From Setoptus koraiensis (Eukaryota > Arthropoda): 64,000 nt of DNA. The notes beneath the pieces were generated by a model, which saw nothing but the letters and a program-made list of their open reading frames with translations, had not been told where the DNA came from and did no database searches. Of this stretch, positions 48,389-60,217 are shown in pieces. The stretch is taken from contig CM106585.1 in the NCBI GenBank assembly GCA_048013815.1, positions 3,720,001-3,784,000 on the forward strand, written 5' to 3'. The translations under genes and the position numbers were made by a program. Position 1 is the first letter of the stretch. Every line of letters starts with the position of its first letter.

Positions 48389-50226
48389 CTGGTGTTGTCC
48401 AGCCGCGCGGTTCTCGCGCCAAATACAGACGCGGATCGTAGAAGATGGACGAGAGGGGCCCATTGCGTAACAGTTTAGTGCTTGCTGTTGTAAAATTGTT
48501 GCTGGCCACAGAGTGGCGCTGATGCCGGTTGGCCGGCAGTGCAGTTGCCAGCGGCGTCGCCAGGCAACTCAAACTGCTCGAGGCAGCGCGCCCCCCAACG
48601 CCAAGACCACTCGCAGCGCCCGTTGCAACCTGTTGCGTAATGTCGCCCCCAAAACCCCGCAAACAATTGGCCTTGTGAGGTGCGCACTCTTGCCAGCCAG
48701 CGGTCACCTGATTGTTGGTGTCTTGATGTTTGGCCTGGTCTGCAGCCCGCAACAGGTTGCTGGTGTCTGGGCAAACGACACAGTTGCCTGCCTGCGGGTA
48801 AGCGGGCCCGAGCTGCTGCTTCCGGTGCTCGCTTGTGCCCAATCCCCAGTAATAGTATTGCTTTGCCCGGCCGCGACATATCGCTTGGTCGGTGTCGGAC
48901 ATGGACTCGTCCGCGGAAACCAATGTCGCCTCGTGTTTATTGGCCGCGCTATATTTGAGCCGTGTCCAGTTCGCTGGTTGACCAGTGTGGCCCAACTGGT
49001 TGCTATTGCTTTGCTGCTGGTGCTGCCATCGGTCGGCCGCCCGCGAACACAGTGTTGTGGTGGCCAGAGAGCAAGAATTGAGCGAACTGGACGTGTCGTC
49101 TTCCATGTCTCTTGCTGCTGCTGCTGCGGCCGTTTGAGCCGCCGTTGTTGCTTGCCTAGCCGACGACGAGCTGCCCGGCAAAAACGACCCTGCTGCCACA
49201 CTATGGCGCGTATCATAATTACCATTTGCGTGCATATTTGCCGCAACTGCATATGTGTGTGCCATGTTGAGTGGCCGCTCCGCACTTCCGGTCCGCACCG
49301 ACTCAATCACCGTCGGCCTGTTGTTGTGTGGCGACACAACCGAGACCATCCTTGCATTGGCGCAACGATCTGCGCTTGTAATCAGCGGACAATGGTTGGT
49401 GAGCACGTTCGGCCAACCGGCCTGACTGGGGCACTTGTCCGTTACGGTGGCCATCTGAATATGGGGCCTGTAGTGACATACAACCATGGGTAGGAATTCC
49501 AGATAATCGCTGAATGAGCTCATGCTCAATTTGTCGTCTGCCGACTGTCTAATTACGCAAGTGACATCGCTGTTTGCCGAATGGGTCGCATTTCTGGGCG
49601 CATTGATGTAGCCAACTTGTTGACCGATCGGCTGCGCGCCGGCCGGACACACGAGGCCAGTTGTTGGGGCCAGTTGCGGTGCGCCACCGACAAGCGTCGC
49701 CGTATTAATATTGATGGCGGTTGCTTGCTGTTTGTTGCTGTTGTCGCTATTGTTGGCGGCGGGCGGAATCCGGAAATGAAGCTTGCCCACCAGTTGCTGG
49801 CAGGTTCTCTCCACCATGGACGATCGCTTTTGTTTTATCCTGTTCGTTGGCCTGTCGTCCGCCGCGGAGCCCCCATTGCTCGCCTGTTGCGTCTCGTGCT
49901 CGTGCACTGATTTATTTGCAGTGTCCGCGTCCGAGTCTCTAGTTGTGTCAATGTCGAGGCTTGTGTTGGCCGTAGTGTAGTTATTGGTCGTCTCGCTGTT
50001 GGTCGTGTCCACGATCCAAGAGGCCGACTGCATCTCACGCTTCTGGAAAATTCTCGCCCCCTTGCTCACCATAATTTGGGCCTGTTGTGGCTGCTGGGCA
50101 CCGCTGACCGGCTCCACTATTGGGGGCGATTTTAACTCAATGGCCGCTGTGTCAGTGTCGGTGTCACTTGGTTGCCGTTGTTGGGCGGCCCGCAAATCAT
50201 TCACGAGCCTCCTACAATCGTCGGGT
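48389..50226 (-). CDS. Second coding exon of the large acidic protein
   Basis: The acceptor TTATCCACAG fits the exon 1 donor in phase (TC + A = Ser), giving NVVSPDDCRRLVNDLRAA across the junction. About 612 codons follow before the donor CCAG|GTGAGT. Visible blocks are MVSKGARIFQKREMQSASWI near residue 60 of the exon, SFSDYLEFLPMVVCHYRPHI in the middle, and SSIFYDPRLYLAREPRGW at the end; the rest is low-complexity. The GARIFQKR...WIV block recalls the GAxxFxKRxxRxxxxIV repeat of synaptopodin-2-like and other Z-disc/actin-associated proteins. That is my memory of the family and not a search result. Confidence 0.8.
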
Positions 50227-50352
50227 CTGTGGATAAAATTTTTTATAATAAATAATAAAGAAGACAGCGAATTCAGAGAAGAGAGTAGAGGTGAGTGATC
50301 TGCTTGACCCCAAACGACCTAGTTGGGGATCACTGATCAGTGAGTTACTTAC
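50227..50352 (-). other. 126-bp intron of the acidic gene
   Basis: GTAAGT donor at 50352 and TCCACAG acceptor at 50227, with a T/A-rich tract before the acceptor. Joining the exons keeps the frame open. Confidence 0.8.
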
Positions 50353-53300
50353 GATACAACGTTGTGCTCGTTGTATTCAACGTGGGGCGACAACTTCCGG
50401 AGACTGTCCAAATCTCGCCAGGTATTTGTGGAATCGAGGAAAGGCTTGAGTTTGGACCTCGTGGAGCTACACGAATTAGAGTTTTCCATTTGTGAATCAT
50501 CTGAATGCTCGACGCTGGTCTGCTGTTTCGTTTGCGACTCCTCTTCGTTGTCAACAATGGTCGCTCTTGTTGTCGTGACACTGTTGCGACTGGGCGTAAA
50601 TTGTCGCCTACGCACCTTTGGTGCCTCATATTCTGTGTCTGTCATTATGATGTCATCATTGTATTTCTTGTCGTTGCCATTCTCATTCTGGCTTGCATAA
50701 TCAAACGATGCTTTCCTCTTGTTGTGATTATCTCTACCGTTCGCTTGTCTGAATTGATCTCTTGTTTGGCCCGGTTGTCGACATTGTTGTTGTTGTTGTT
50801 GTTGTTGTTGCTGCTGCTGTTTGCATGGTGCAGCCCTGGCTATGCAATCATTTTCGCTGAGGCGCCTCTTAGAATTTCGCGGGCTCTCCATACTATCACT
50901 TGCATCGTTTGTTATTGTGTAATTGTTCATGCGTTCGTATCGCCTCTTGAACATTTCGCTAGCTCTGTTATTGTTCACCGCGATGGACAGTGAACGGATA
51001 TTTGACGTGGACGCCGACTGCCTCAATGGGGGCCTGAACATCTTGTGGCAAGTATTCACTTGGGGCTTGTTGTGTTCGACGGCCATAGACATCCGCTTTT
51101 CCGGTTCCACAAAATCGTCTAAGTTGCTTATGTTGGCGCTGGTTGGCCAACGGCGTTTGTCCAATTCACTATTGTTCTCATTGTTTGTTTGTTTGCTTTT
51201 ATCGCTGCTTGAAGTTTCAAGCAGCGATTCACTATCCACAGAAATGGCGGCCTTTAATTGATTGGAAATTTCGCGACATCTCTCCACTTGTTGCTCCAAT
51301 GTTGGAAATGAGCCACTATCGTCGCTATAATACATTGACGAAGCGTAGATTTTGCGCTTATTTTTGGACAATTTGCATTTTTTGTTGCTTGCGTCATCGG
51401 GCCCGTTCGCTGCTGCTTCCATTTCTGCTGCTGCCATTGGATTGTTCATATCAAACGAATTGTTCTTCAAGCTATCGGTTATATCACGTTCTGGACTCAG
51501 GGTCATTTTGGGACTGTAATAAACTGAGACGTTATCCTCATTGTCCACACTAACGCCACTTTTGAATGTTTCGAACGATTCTCTTCTGCCAATGTTGTTA
51601 CCATTAGTAGTGTTCGTATTTTGTTTGTTTCGCATCACTATTTGTTTTATTGCATCCGTTTTTATGCACTTGGCTAACATATCACAAAATTCAACAACTT
51701 TTGCCCTCAGCTCAGACAAATCGATGCCATCGCTTGTTTGTTTTGTCGGAAATAAACAATCAATTGATTGGTCTTGCTCCTCTGATTGGCTTCTGCTAAT
51801 GAGTGAGTGCTCGCTGCATCCAGACAATTTCCGTGTGTTTCCGATATTGTCATCACTCATGTTGCCCATTGGTTGGCTACTGTCTAGCCACTTGTTGCTA
51901 ATGTTGTTGTTGCTGCTGTTGTGATTTTCTCGCAATATTCCAATCTCCAATATGTCACCACCACTGTCCGCGAGATCAAACCAATCTGAAGAACTTTCGC
52001 TCTTGCGGCTACCGAGAAGATTCTTTCGGGGCTCTTGGTGTGTTTCAACCCGCTCAACGCTACACGAGGATCGAGTAGTCGCTACCGGGCCCGGCACTAT
52101 CTTATTGTTAACCTCTGTGGTCTCTGCTTCTAATGGGTCTCGTTCCTCGTTCGAGGCTTCTTTCTTGTGCTCGTCGATATTCGCCTCTCCGTACTCTGCA
52201 CTGGCCTCCTCTATCGAGCCTTCGCTGGCCTCTTCTATTGAGCCTTTGCTGGCCTCTTCGATCGAGCCTTCGCTGCCCTCCGACTGTCCCTCAGACGCCT
52301 CTTCCGGCTCGAGATCTTCTACCTCTTCTGCAGACGCTGCTTCGCCCGCAGACGCCTCTTCTTCTGCCGACAGTCGGCCCCTGAGTTCTTGCTCGTCGCT
52401 CACTTCGTCCTCACTAATATATTCTTCGTTGGAGGCTCTCGCTTCTTCCTCGCTTGAAGAAGCTTCTACGTCGTCGTCGTCCCCTCTTTCTTCTTCGTCG
52501 ACGCTAGAAATCTCTCCGCTGGACGCCTCTGATGTCTGGCCGCTGGAAGCTTCTCCCCTGTCAGTTGTATTGTCTCTCGTCCTCTCTGAAGACTCTCTCA
52601 CTTCATGCGCTTGATTATGTTCCGTATTTGACGTATCGATGCTATCTGATGTGGTGCTAGTGACTCTGTTGATATGTTTCGATTGTCTCTCGTTCAACGA
52701 TGTATTTTCAAGGTCGTCCAGCGACTTGTTTTCAATGCTCTCTCTGTTTGCGGGCGACTCCTCGCTATCGTGCCGATTGTCGTTAAATGATTCCTCTTCG
52801 TCTTCTAATTGATTATCACTAGAGGATTGCTCCTTGTGCCCTGAAACACTTTGGCTATGTTTGTCTGCGCTAGCTGGCCCAAAATTATCGTTGTCGTTAT
52901 TGATTGAATCTGTTGCTAGAAATGAATTTTCGTCGGCTCTACTGTGGCTGGATTGTAGATTATCTTGTTGTTGATCGTCACTACTTTCAAGCTCCTCTTG
53001 TCCAATATCCGTCAAGTCTTCTAACTCTCTACTGTCGAGTCGTTCCTTTTGGTAGCGATTGTCACAACAGCTGTCAATCTGTTGGCTCAATGCTTGATCA
53101 GGCAAATTGTCGGCCGAAATATCAACACCGCTGGCCCTCACTAATGGTGGCCTGCTACTGCTACCAAAGAATTTTTTTCTAGATTCTCTGTTTCGGTCGC
53201 TTCGGCCTTGCGAATGATTTCCGATGGAAGATTTTTGATTTCTCAAACGATTCCGACGCTCTCTTAGAATGTCCTCCAAACTCTTTTTGCCAGGTCTGTG

Positions 53301-54452
53301 ATCGTGCTCGTCGGGATCGCTCAGATACTCGGATTCGGGTCGATAGTCGTCTTCGTCAAAATCGTCGTCGTCACTGGTGATGTTGTCACTATTAACATTT
53401 CTATTATTGTCGTCACCAATTGAATTACCTTGCTGCCTAACTTCCACCGCCGCCTCCTCCTCCTCCTGTTGCTCACTGTTGTAATCAGCTTTCTCCCCTT
53501 CGACTGCTTCCTCGTCTTCTTCGTCTTCTTCGGCTTCTTCGGATTCTCCGGCTTCTTCGGCTTCGTCGGCTCCGTTGGCTTCTTCGGTTTCTTCAGGTTC
53601 TTCTACTTCTTCGGCTTCTTCACCTTCTTCGGTTTCTTCTGCTTGCTCGACCTCTTCGCTTGAATCTAGTTCGGATCCGCTCCGAACTCGCTCCTCGTTG
53701 CTTGGTTCTTCTTTTTTGCTTTGTTGGCTGCCGTTGCTGTTTTGATTTGAGTTCGAATGGGTGAACATAAATGTTTCTTCACTGCAATTGTTGATGTGTT
53801 TGCTCCTGGCTTGATGATGATGTTGCTGGCTACCGGAACTGCTGCCTAAGTTGCTCAAGACAGAGTGATCGCTACTACTATAGCCACTATTTAACTCTAT
53901 TGGAGTGTTTGTATGGTTTTGGCCGCTGTCTACGAACAAGGAGGGCCCAAAATCAAGATTGAGCACTGCAGCTAAACTATCTGTCAGTTCGGAATTTGGC
54001 GTAACGGCTATGAAAGAAACAGGTGAACTTTGTCTTGTGTGTGTGCTTTGTTGCTGAAAATAATAATTTTGCTCGTCCTCTTCTAAAATAACTGGACTAC
54101 CACAGTTGCTAGCTCTTTCGTTGGCTGGACTTTGTTGTTGTTGTTGTTGCTGTTCATTTAAATTATCGCTTTGTTCATTGTCCACTGATAACTCTATTGT
54201 TGGCGTATATGGCGACGGCGGGGGCGATATGAGTGTTGAAGATGACTCTTGATGCTGTTCACTGGGCGCCAATGTAGACAATGGCGATGGGTAGGCAGGG
54301 CAAGAATTGAAAAATAATCTCTTCTCTATATTCTCTTCTGATACTTCTTCTATTGATTGTTCGTCGTCGTCGAAAATCTCGTCGGAAGTAGCTTCGTTTT
54401 CGTCGTCGTCGTCGTCGTCGTCGCCTAGTAGATGCTGATTGTCGTTGACCAT
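50353..54452 (-). CDS. Large acidic Ser/Glu-rich protein, first coding exon (1366 aa); possibly synaptopodin-2-like
   Basis: The exon starts at the ATG at 54452 (MVNDNQHLLGDDDDDDDE). It is mostly disordered: Asp run, Ser/Pro/Thr segment, a Glu/Ala-rich stretch of about 80 residues (near residues 250-330), more Ser/Glu repeats (SEGSIEEAS three times), then a more ordered last third. That part has GSFPTLEQQVERCREISNQL, SEMFKRRYERMNNYT and a nine- or ten-Gln run. The PTLEQQVE...I..QL and MFKRR.ER patterns recall arthropod synaptopodin-2-like (fly CG1674-type) sarcomere proteins; this is a low-certainty family guess. There is no signal peptide or membrane segment, so it is likely intracellular. 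With exons 2 and 3 the product exceeds 2240 residues and its C-terminus is not located. Confidence 0.85.
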
Positions 54453-55901
54453 GGCAAGCTTGCTACAATCAATGCGCTGTAGCTGGTATCAGCTCATCTG
54501 AATCTATCACTATTGAACTTGTATCTTCAACATTTGAGCGGATAGAATCCATTTAAATGATCTGATATTTGTTGGATCTGTGCCACTATCGTTTTATGCC
54601 CGATTTACGCCAACATGACAGCAGCGATTCTGGCTAGAAGCCTCAAATGCGAGCAACTAGAACGGGCATTTAGGGTACTTTTGGCTCTAGCGTCTCGTCG
54701 CAGTTGTTATGTAAACAATTTTGAAGTGCCGTCGCCATTGTTTTGTTTGTCTGCTCGTTTGTTCGTTTGTTTGTAGTATATATGTATATAGTATATATTG
54801 TAGGCACGAGCTGCTGACAGGCAACTCGGATCGGCAAACTATTTATCGTCATTCATTCGATTGCAGATTGTGGATTGGATATAGTGGGCTTGTTGAAATG
54901 TAGTGCCACTAGTCACTACGACATACAGTGATGTTATTACGTGTGCGAATGTGCGATATGCGAATAGATATATGAATTCTTTTAGACTATAATAATTCTC
55001 GCGAACAAGCTAGCACCTATGGCGCATACAATGGCGTCTATACAAATTACACCGCCAGTCGCGACATGAACACACAAGCCAGTTAGCCTGCAATTGATAT
55101 AATTGTTGTTATTACCATTGCGATGCTCAAGCAATCACTGTCGCATTTATGAAGCCACCGAGAAGCCATAGAGGCAAACATAGATGGTAGAGCCAAACCA
55201 AGTGGTAGATGTAGTTGCGCAACGCCAGTTAATTCTTTGATTGTCTCAATTCGCTCAATCAATGTACAGATAGTTGTAAATTCCTGAGAACACATGCTAC
55301 TAGTGCCAGCAGTGGAGGTCCGTTACAGCAATTGTAATCGGCTGTAAGATGACGTCGCTACACGAAGACCACGATTCTATCTGCTTGTTATACTACCGTG
55401 CGAACATACTAGAATTATACAGATGCGAAATGGCTCCCTCCAAACATTAAATTAAATGTCTGTATTCTCAACAGACGACGAGACACATTCATTGCAGCTA
55501 CAACTAGTGCCGACAATCAATTGTTACGTACAAACATTCCAATCTCAGCCAGCTCGTCGAGTTTGTTGGCCAACACACACACGGCCGTCTTTTATCCGCC
55601 TATCCATATCCCTTCTGTCGAGCGGTCGCGATGCTCGTTATGCTCACTATATATACATACACGTATATATACATGCTCGTCAACACCCCATGCCTGCCTA
55701 GACAGATATTCAATGTTTAGAGACAAGCTAAAAAACTAACCACACATAACAACGACTGCTTAATTGTAACTCACACTAACTAACACAACAAACAAATTCC
55801 ACATTTCATGTAGCAGTCATCCATTGCAACGCCAACATGGTATTGTTTTGTGAATTTAATTCAATTCAATTAAACTTTCTCGTTTCATCTCTTTATACGG
55901 C
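54453..55901. other. Intergenic region upstream of the acidic gene
   Basis: Expected promoter of the minus-strand acidic gene near 54460-54600, but no clear TATA box. A 70-codon minus-strand ATG frame (55083-55295) has hydrophobic stretches; I do not recognise it. TA-rich simple sequence lies near 54777-54800 and 55645-55675. Confidence 0.4.
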
Positions 55902-56218
55902 TCAAACTACAATTGTAACATATCCGACGAGCTGATTCTGGTGGGTGATCTTGACAAAGCCAGCCACGAAAAAGCTAATTGAGACAGAGCTCATGGAGGC
56001 CACAGTGCGAAAATAGGAGATGAGCAGCACTGCCAACATGTGGGGCCTCAAATGATTTCCACGGCGATTCCAACGAATGATTGAATTGCTTTTTATGTAA
56101 CTCTTTCGTGAATGAGCTCATCAGCTGTCAACCATAAAGCAACGTTTCTGGTCATGCGGCGACTGAGATGCCCACAGATTCGGGCCCCATAAGTATGTTC
56201 GGACGAGTCAAATGCCAT
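55902..56218 (-). other. Unrecognised coding-like segment in two frames
   Basis: On the minus strand an ATG at 56218 opens 41 codons (MAFDSSEHTYGARICGHLSR...) ending at 56093. Overlapping it, another frame reads WNRRGNHLRPHMLAVLLISY and continues with a hydrophobic Ser/Val/Phe-rich stretch to a stop at 55902. Both look protein-like and the second could be a transmembrane segment. They are in different frames with no good intron between. This may be a decayed host gene, a fragment, or a small gene whose splicing I cannot see. I do not recognise the family. Confidence 0.35.
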
Positions 56219-56261
56219 CTCCCTCAAGTAAACACTTACAAGTTTGAGGGAGATGACATTT
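56210..56261. repeat. Hairpin with 18-bp arms
   Basis: Arms 56210-56227 (AAATGCCATCTCCCTCAA) and 56244-56261 are reverse complements with one mismatch and a 16-nt loop. The left arm includes the ATG of the 41-codon frame. Confidence 0.7.
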
Positions 56262-56565
56262 GAAAGTGGCGCTGATGCAGACTGATAAGCACGCCACCTG
56301 TAAACACTAAAAATACTGATTAAACTCGTGGTCTCGATCAGCTGTTATTTACACCGAAAAGAGGTTCTTCTCTATCATTTCTTTTTCTCCATTTTCTTTT
56401 TCAAATTGAAGCTCCAAAGTTCAGATTTATAGATGATAAAAACTAAACGATGCAACCGTCACACTTGCTGCAGATAGTTTCGATTGCATCATTTTCAAGT
56501 CAACAAATAAGTGACACCTTGACCTCTCCACATCAGCTGAAGTGATTGTAGCTGACTGATAAGAG

Positions 56566-56641
56566 GTGAGACAATTTGTCAGTTTTCCATTGTATTTGCA
56601 TACTGACGAACATAAATTATAATACATTAACCCACTTGCAG
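56566..56641 (+). other. Possible 5' leader intron of PARL
   Basis: AAGAG|GTGAGA at 56566 and CACTTGCAG at 56641 would remove 76 bp and place the exon start 6 bases before the PARL ATG. It fits the 87-106 bp size of the coding introns, but no transcript evidence exists here. Confidence 0.4.
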
Positions 56642-56647
56642 CCCAAA

Positions 56648-58158
56648 ATGTCGTCAGCCATCAGACTATTTTTACAAGCCGGCAACTGCTCGTTATTGCT
56701 GAGAAATCACATTAAACCCATATGTTTTGTCAGGCAACAAAACCTGAGGCACCTACTCAGGGCACCCAAGTATGGCCCCACCAATGCAAAAAGGAATACA
56801 TCAATACATCAACCACCAAGTAATCCTTTAGCTGCCTTGAGACCACTCATTAAACCTTTGCTTTTCACTGTTACGGTAGGTCGATGCCTGAGAAAATCAT
56901 AGAACGTAAGGATGACTTGTCTCTTGGATTCAACTATTTCTTAATTTGCCCATGTCCATCTATATTAATGAAAAACCACAGTTCACAGGAACCTGTTATG
57001 CCGGCGCAACTATTGCTAGCTACGAAAACAACAAACCGAAACGCTGGTTTCCGTTGGAAAAGTCGGTCTTTTATTCACAGAAAGCAGGACAATTCAGAGA
57101 CACATTGAACAAATGGAATAATTCATTAAGTCTGAGAGACAAAGTTGTCCTCTCAATTATCGTTATCAATGCATTAGTATTTGTTTGCTGGCGTATCCTT
57201 CCTCAGTCCCAATCAATGGCCCGCCTTTTCATGAATTCTGTAGAGAATCTCAACGGACCCAGATCTCAAGGTAAGACACATATCCTACGGTCGATTGATA
57301 GATTATATCCATTGTAATGGCGAGGCATTAAAATATTCTTCTCCCGTTGATATCCAGCCAAAATCAGATGTTTACCATTGCTGTTGTCAGGATTTAGTCA
57401 TATTTCTCTTCTACACTTGAGTTTGAACATGTACGCTTTCAACTCATTCTCCGGGGATGTCAGCTTTAAATTGGGGCCTGAACACTTTCTGGGACTATTT
57501 TTAAGTGCCTGTAAGCTAAAATTAATTGAACATATCCTAGTCCTGAGCGAGCCTGTTATGATTAGTTTATAACTGTATTTTCGTCATCTTCATAAAAACT
57601 TCCTACACTGTTCTAGGTGTTTTCTCATCATTTGTCAGCTCAGCGTACAAACTGGCAGTAAAATCACAGATTCCGTCCATAGGTGCAGTAAGTATCTGGG
57701 CACTTCAATTGATCGTTACTCGAGCGACATTATCAATCATTTTCTAATAATTTTTTCTTGTCATGTCGCTAAAATAGTCAGGTGGTTTGATGGCAATGGT
57801 ATATTACTCCGCGATCACTAGTCCTGAGAGTCAATTAGGAATAATTGGCTTACCGAGCAATCAGTTCAGTTTCAATGCATTGACAGGTGTCCAATGTTTG
57901 TTCATATTTGACGCGATCGGATTATTGTTAAGATGGAAAGTGTTGGACCATGCGGCCCACTTAGGGGGAGCTATATTTGGAATGTAGGTATCCAATTACT
58001 CATCGGTTCTCTCTTCTGCACTGTAAGATTACTTTCTTTGACTAATATCCTTATCGTTTTAAAATAACAGTCTACAAGCATATTACGGGCACCATTTGGC
58101 CGTCAGATTTCGCGGCGACATTCTTGATGTTTGGTCCAAGTTTAGGAAGTCTGAATAA
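56648..58158 (+). CDS. PARL: PARL, mitochondrial inner-membrane rhomboid protease
   Basis: Six coding exons: 56648-56875, 56982-57270, 57358-57510, 57617-57687, 57778-57983 and 58071-58158. All have GT/AG ends and consistent phases, giving 344 aa (human 379). PARL is a serine intramembrane protease of the inner mitochondrial membrane that cleaves proteins such as PINK1 and PGAM5. The first 50 residues are basic and Ser/Leu-rich, as in a mitochondrial targeting signal. Exon 2 has the KWNNSLSLRDKVV...NALVFVCWR block and exon 3 has GFSHISLLHLSLNMYAFNSF. The catalytic Ser248 lies in GASG, split by the exon 4/5 junction (GA|SG), and the catalytic His308 in DHAAHLGGAIFG. The start was chosen by context CAAAATG. 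The AATAAA hexamer overlaps the stop codon. Confidence 0.93.
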
Positions 58159-58159
58159 A
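58154..58159 (+). promoter_or_regulatory. Poly(A) signal overlapping the PARL stop codon
   Basis: GAATAAATA places AATAAA across the TAA stop. If used, the 3' untranslated region would be only about 15-30 bases, compatible with the tight convergent neighbour DENND6. Confidence 0.5.
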
Positions 58160-58414
58160 TATAAAACTGTCAGATGACTGTATTCATCTTGGAACTTGTT
58201 TGAAAAAACTAATATGACACGTGTTCACAGACTCAACTTCTTATCCGAGAACATTTTTAGGAGATCGAATGGATGACTGGAGAAAAAGTTAGTCAGAGTA
58301 ATTCCCATTCACATAGTCGTCCTCTCGCGCATCATCTGTTCTCTTCCGAATGCTTCCTAATTGATAGTGTCTATAATCCTCGATCAATAATCGTGATCTA
58401 TATACTTGAAAATT
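58159..58414. other. Intergenic gap between convergent PARL and DENND6
   Basis: 256 bp of AT-rich sequence holding both 3' ends. No other feature is seen. Confidence 0.5.
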
Positions 58415-60217
58415 TCATTTTGAAGGCACTTTCTCAAATGCAGGCTGCAAGTCTGTTGGTAGTGTATCTATTAGTTTGTTCAGCTTATCTTTGAGTTGAA
58501 CTACATTTTCGTCAGTTAAACCTAGGTTTTGACTGTTCATTTGCAACAATTTTTCTCGCAGAAAAATTATCATGTCAACAACTTCAACCTCTCCTTTCGA
58601 TTCCATGTCTATTTCCATGATGGACCTCAAATGTAACTGCCTCAAGTTTCTGTCTATCTCGATTTTTCTGTCTTGGTACCATGTGGAAAAATTGGGGCAA
58701 TTGTAGAATTTTTTATACAATCCTATCCAGTCGCCTTTGATACCAGTTGTTAGTTGAGGTCCACTAATGTCCAACGTGCTTAGAAATGCATCTAAATCGA
58801 ACTCTGGCAATTCAGGCGGCGTCCTGAAGGGGGTTATTTTCTTGTGTAGTGGCATAAGCTGAGCCAGGTACCTCTCTAGAGGCATGAAGAAGCTATGTGT
58901 CATTTCAACTAACCAACGTCTGATCAATGTTGTTTGAACATTCGCCGGTCTATCACTATAACCTTGGTTACTTTTGAGAATATTGGTCAGAAAGTTTCGG
59001 TCTTTCAGTAAGAATGGCTTTACCTTGGTGTTCAAGCCAGGTTTATTGATGTCGGTCACACTCATTATCCAAGACTGGCCATTATTGAATTTTAACTTGT
59101 CAGCAATTGTATTCTTTGGCGGAAGTAACAGTTGTTCCGATGATTTACTAGTCTTTATACTAGTCAGACGTACAACGCTAGGCCAATGCTCTAGTGACTT
59201 AGCGAAAAAAGGATTAGTAACTCCTAGGATAACATTTGGCGTTGATTGTTTTTTGCCAACGTACTCGCGGAACTCAAAATCATGAATCGTGAAAAAAGGG
59301 CGGAAATCGGCACTGTATTTGAATGGCCAAATTAAACTCACTAGTCCTTGGACAAATTCGGAGCATACGTCGGGTGTTTGAGCCATAACTATTAAAGGTT
59401 CACAAGTTAATATCATTTCCCATAATAGTTGCAGATCTGAGATCACAGATTGAAAACAATTGTGCAAATTTAAATCAAATGCAGTTAGGTTGGTATGAGG
59501 CACAGTTGGTGCTCGTCGAGCAAACAGAGAATTGCCGGGTAGCTTGTTAGTGTTTTTGGATGAGTTTGGATGGAAATTGTTGAGTTTGTCATCTCTATTT
59601 GGTATGTAGAATGAAACAGTGGATCCCACTAGACTTAAATTGAGTGTTGTGCCTGCTTGTAGTGGTGGCCATCTGAGTATTTGTTTATAGATGTTCTCTA
59701 AATCCATTAGGTGCTCGTTTTCGAAATAATCGATTCCAACAATAGATACAATGTGATAAAAAAGCTTAACAAACGGCAGTCGCGATAGCATAACAAGCGA
59801 TTTCTGGAAGTATCCACGACGTTGACTAGCATCCTTTTTTTGTAAGAAATGAACATATCCATAGATAAAGTTGTCATCGACATGAATGGCAGGCGCGGAG
59901 TTAATGTTGAATTGTTCATAGATGTCACTGAGACAGGGTTCAATCGGTTGAATCTTTGTCCTAAAATGAAATTGTGTCTCGCCCATAATAGACGAGTTTG
60001 AGTCGGGAAAGGCCGAGTAACAAATGTTACTCTTTTCTTTTTCGCTAAGCTGGGCATCTCTAGGGTACAAAGATTCTATAGCCTGTCCCAGTTCAATATC
60101 AAACGTAACAACGCATACGGCATGAATCCACGGCGATGATTCATTGGTCCTTGATGGTGATGGCGAATCTTGAGATTTGTGACCATTTGATGAGAATTTT
60201 GTCGATTCATCTTCCAT
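58415..60217 (-). CDS. DENND6: DENN domain-containing protein 6 (Rab GEF)
   Basis: One uninterrupted exon of 600 aa from the ATG at 60217 (human DENND6A about 608). The family is a guanine-nucleotide exchange factor acting on Rab14 in endosomal recycling. Landmarks run along the whole length: WIHAVCVVTFDIELGQAIES near residue 30, REKSN-like EKEKSNICYSAFPDSNSS, RRGYFQKSLVMLSRLPF, then YSADFRPFFTIHDFEFREY and NVILGVTNPFFAKSLEHWP in the central DENN part, and PLERYLAQLMPLHK with GIKGDWIGLYKKF near the end. The first 25 residues are a Ser-rich disordered lead. Nothing is missing, so the gene looks intact. It is convergent with PARL. Confidence 0.95.
   Translation of the reverse strand: MEDESTKFSSNGHKSQDSPSPSRTNESSPWIHAVCVVTFDIELGQAIESLYPRDAQLSEKEKSNICYSAFPDSNSSIMGETQFHFRTKIQPIEPCLSDIYEQFNINSAPAIHVDDNFIYGYVHFLQKKDASQRRGYFQKSLVMLSRLPFVKLFYHIVSIVGIDYFENEHLMDLENIYKQILRWPPLQAGTTLNLSLVGSTVSFYIPNRDDKLNNFHPNSSKNTNKLPGNSLFARRAPTVPHTNLTAFDLNLHNCFQSVISDLQLLWEMILTCEPLIVMAQTPDVCSEFVQGLVSLIWPFKYSADFRPFFTIHDFEFREYVGKKQSTPNVILGVTNPFFAKSLEHWPSVVRLTSIKTSKSSEQLLLPPKNTIADKLKFNNGQSWIMSVTDINKPGLNTKVKPFLLKDRNFLTNILKSNQGYSDRPANVQTTLIRRWLVEMTHSFFMPLERYLAQLMPLHKKITPFRTPPELPEFDLDAFLSTLDISGPQLTTGIKGDWIGLYKKFYNCPNFSTWYQDRKIEIDRNLRQLHLRSIMEIDMESKGEVEVVDMIIFLREKLLQMNSQNLGLTDENVVQLKDKLNKLIDTLPTDLQPAFEKVPSK

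Noticed and set aside
48513-49493. 326-codon plus-strand frame
   Set aside because: Shadow of the minus-strand coding exon 48389-50226.
51952-52614. 220-codon Ser/Leu-rich plus-strand frame
   Set aside because: Antisense reading of the Glu/Ser-rich repeats in the acidic gene.
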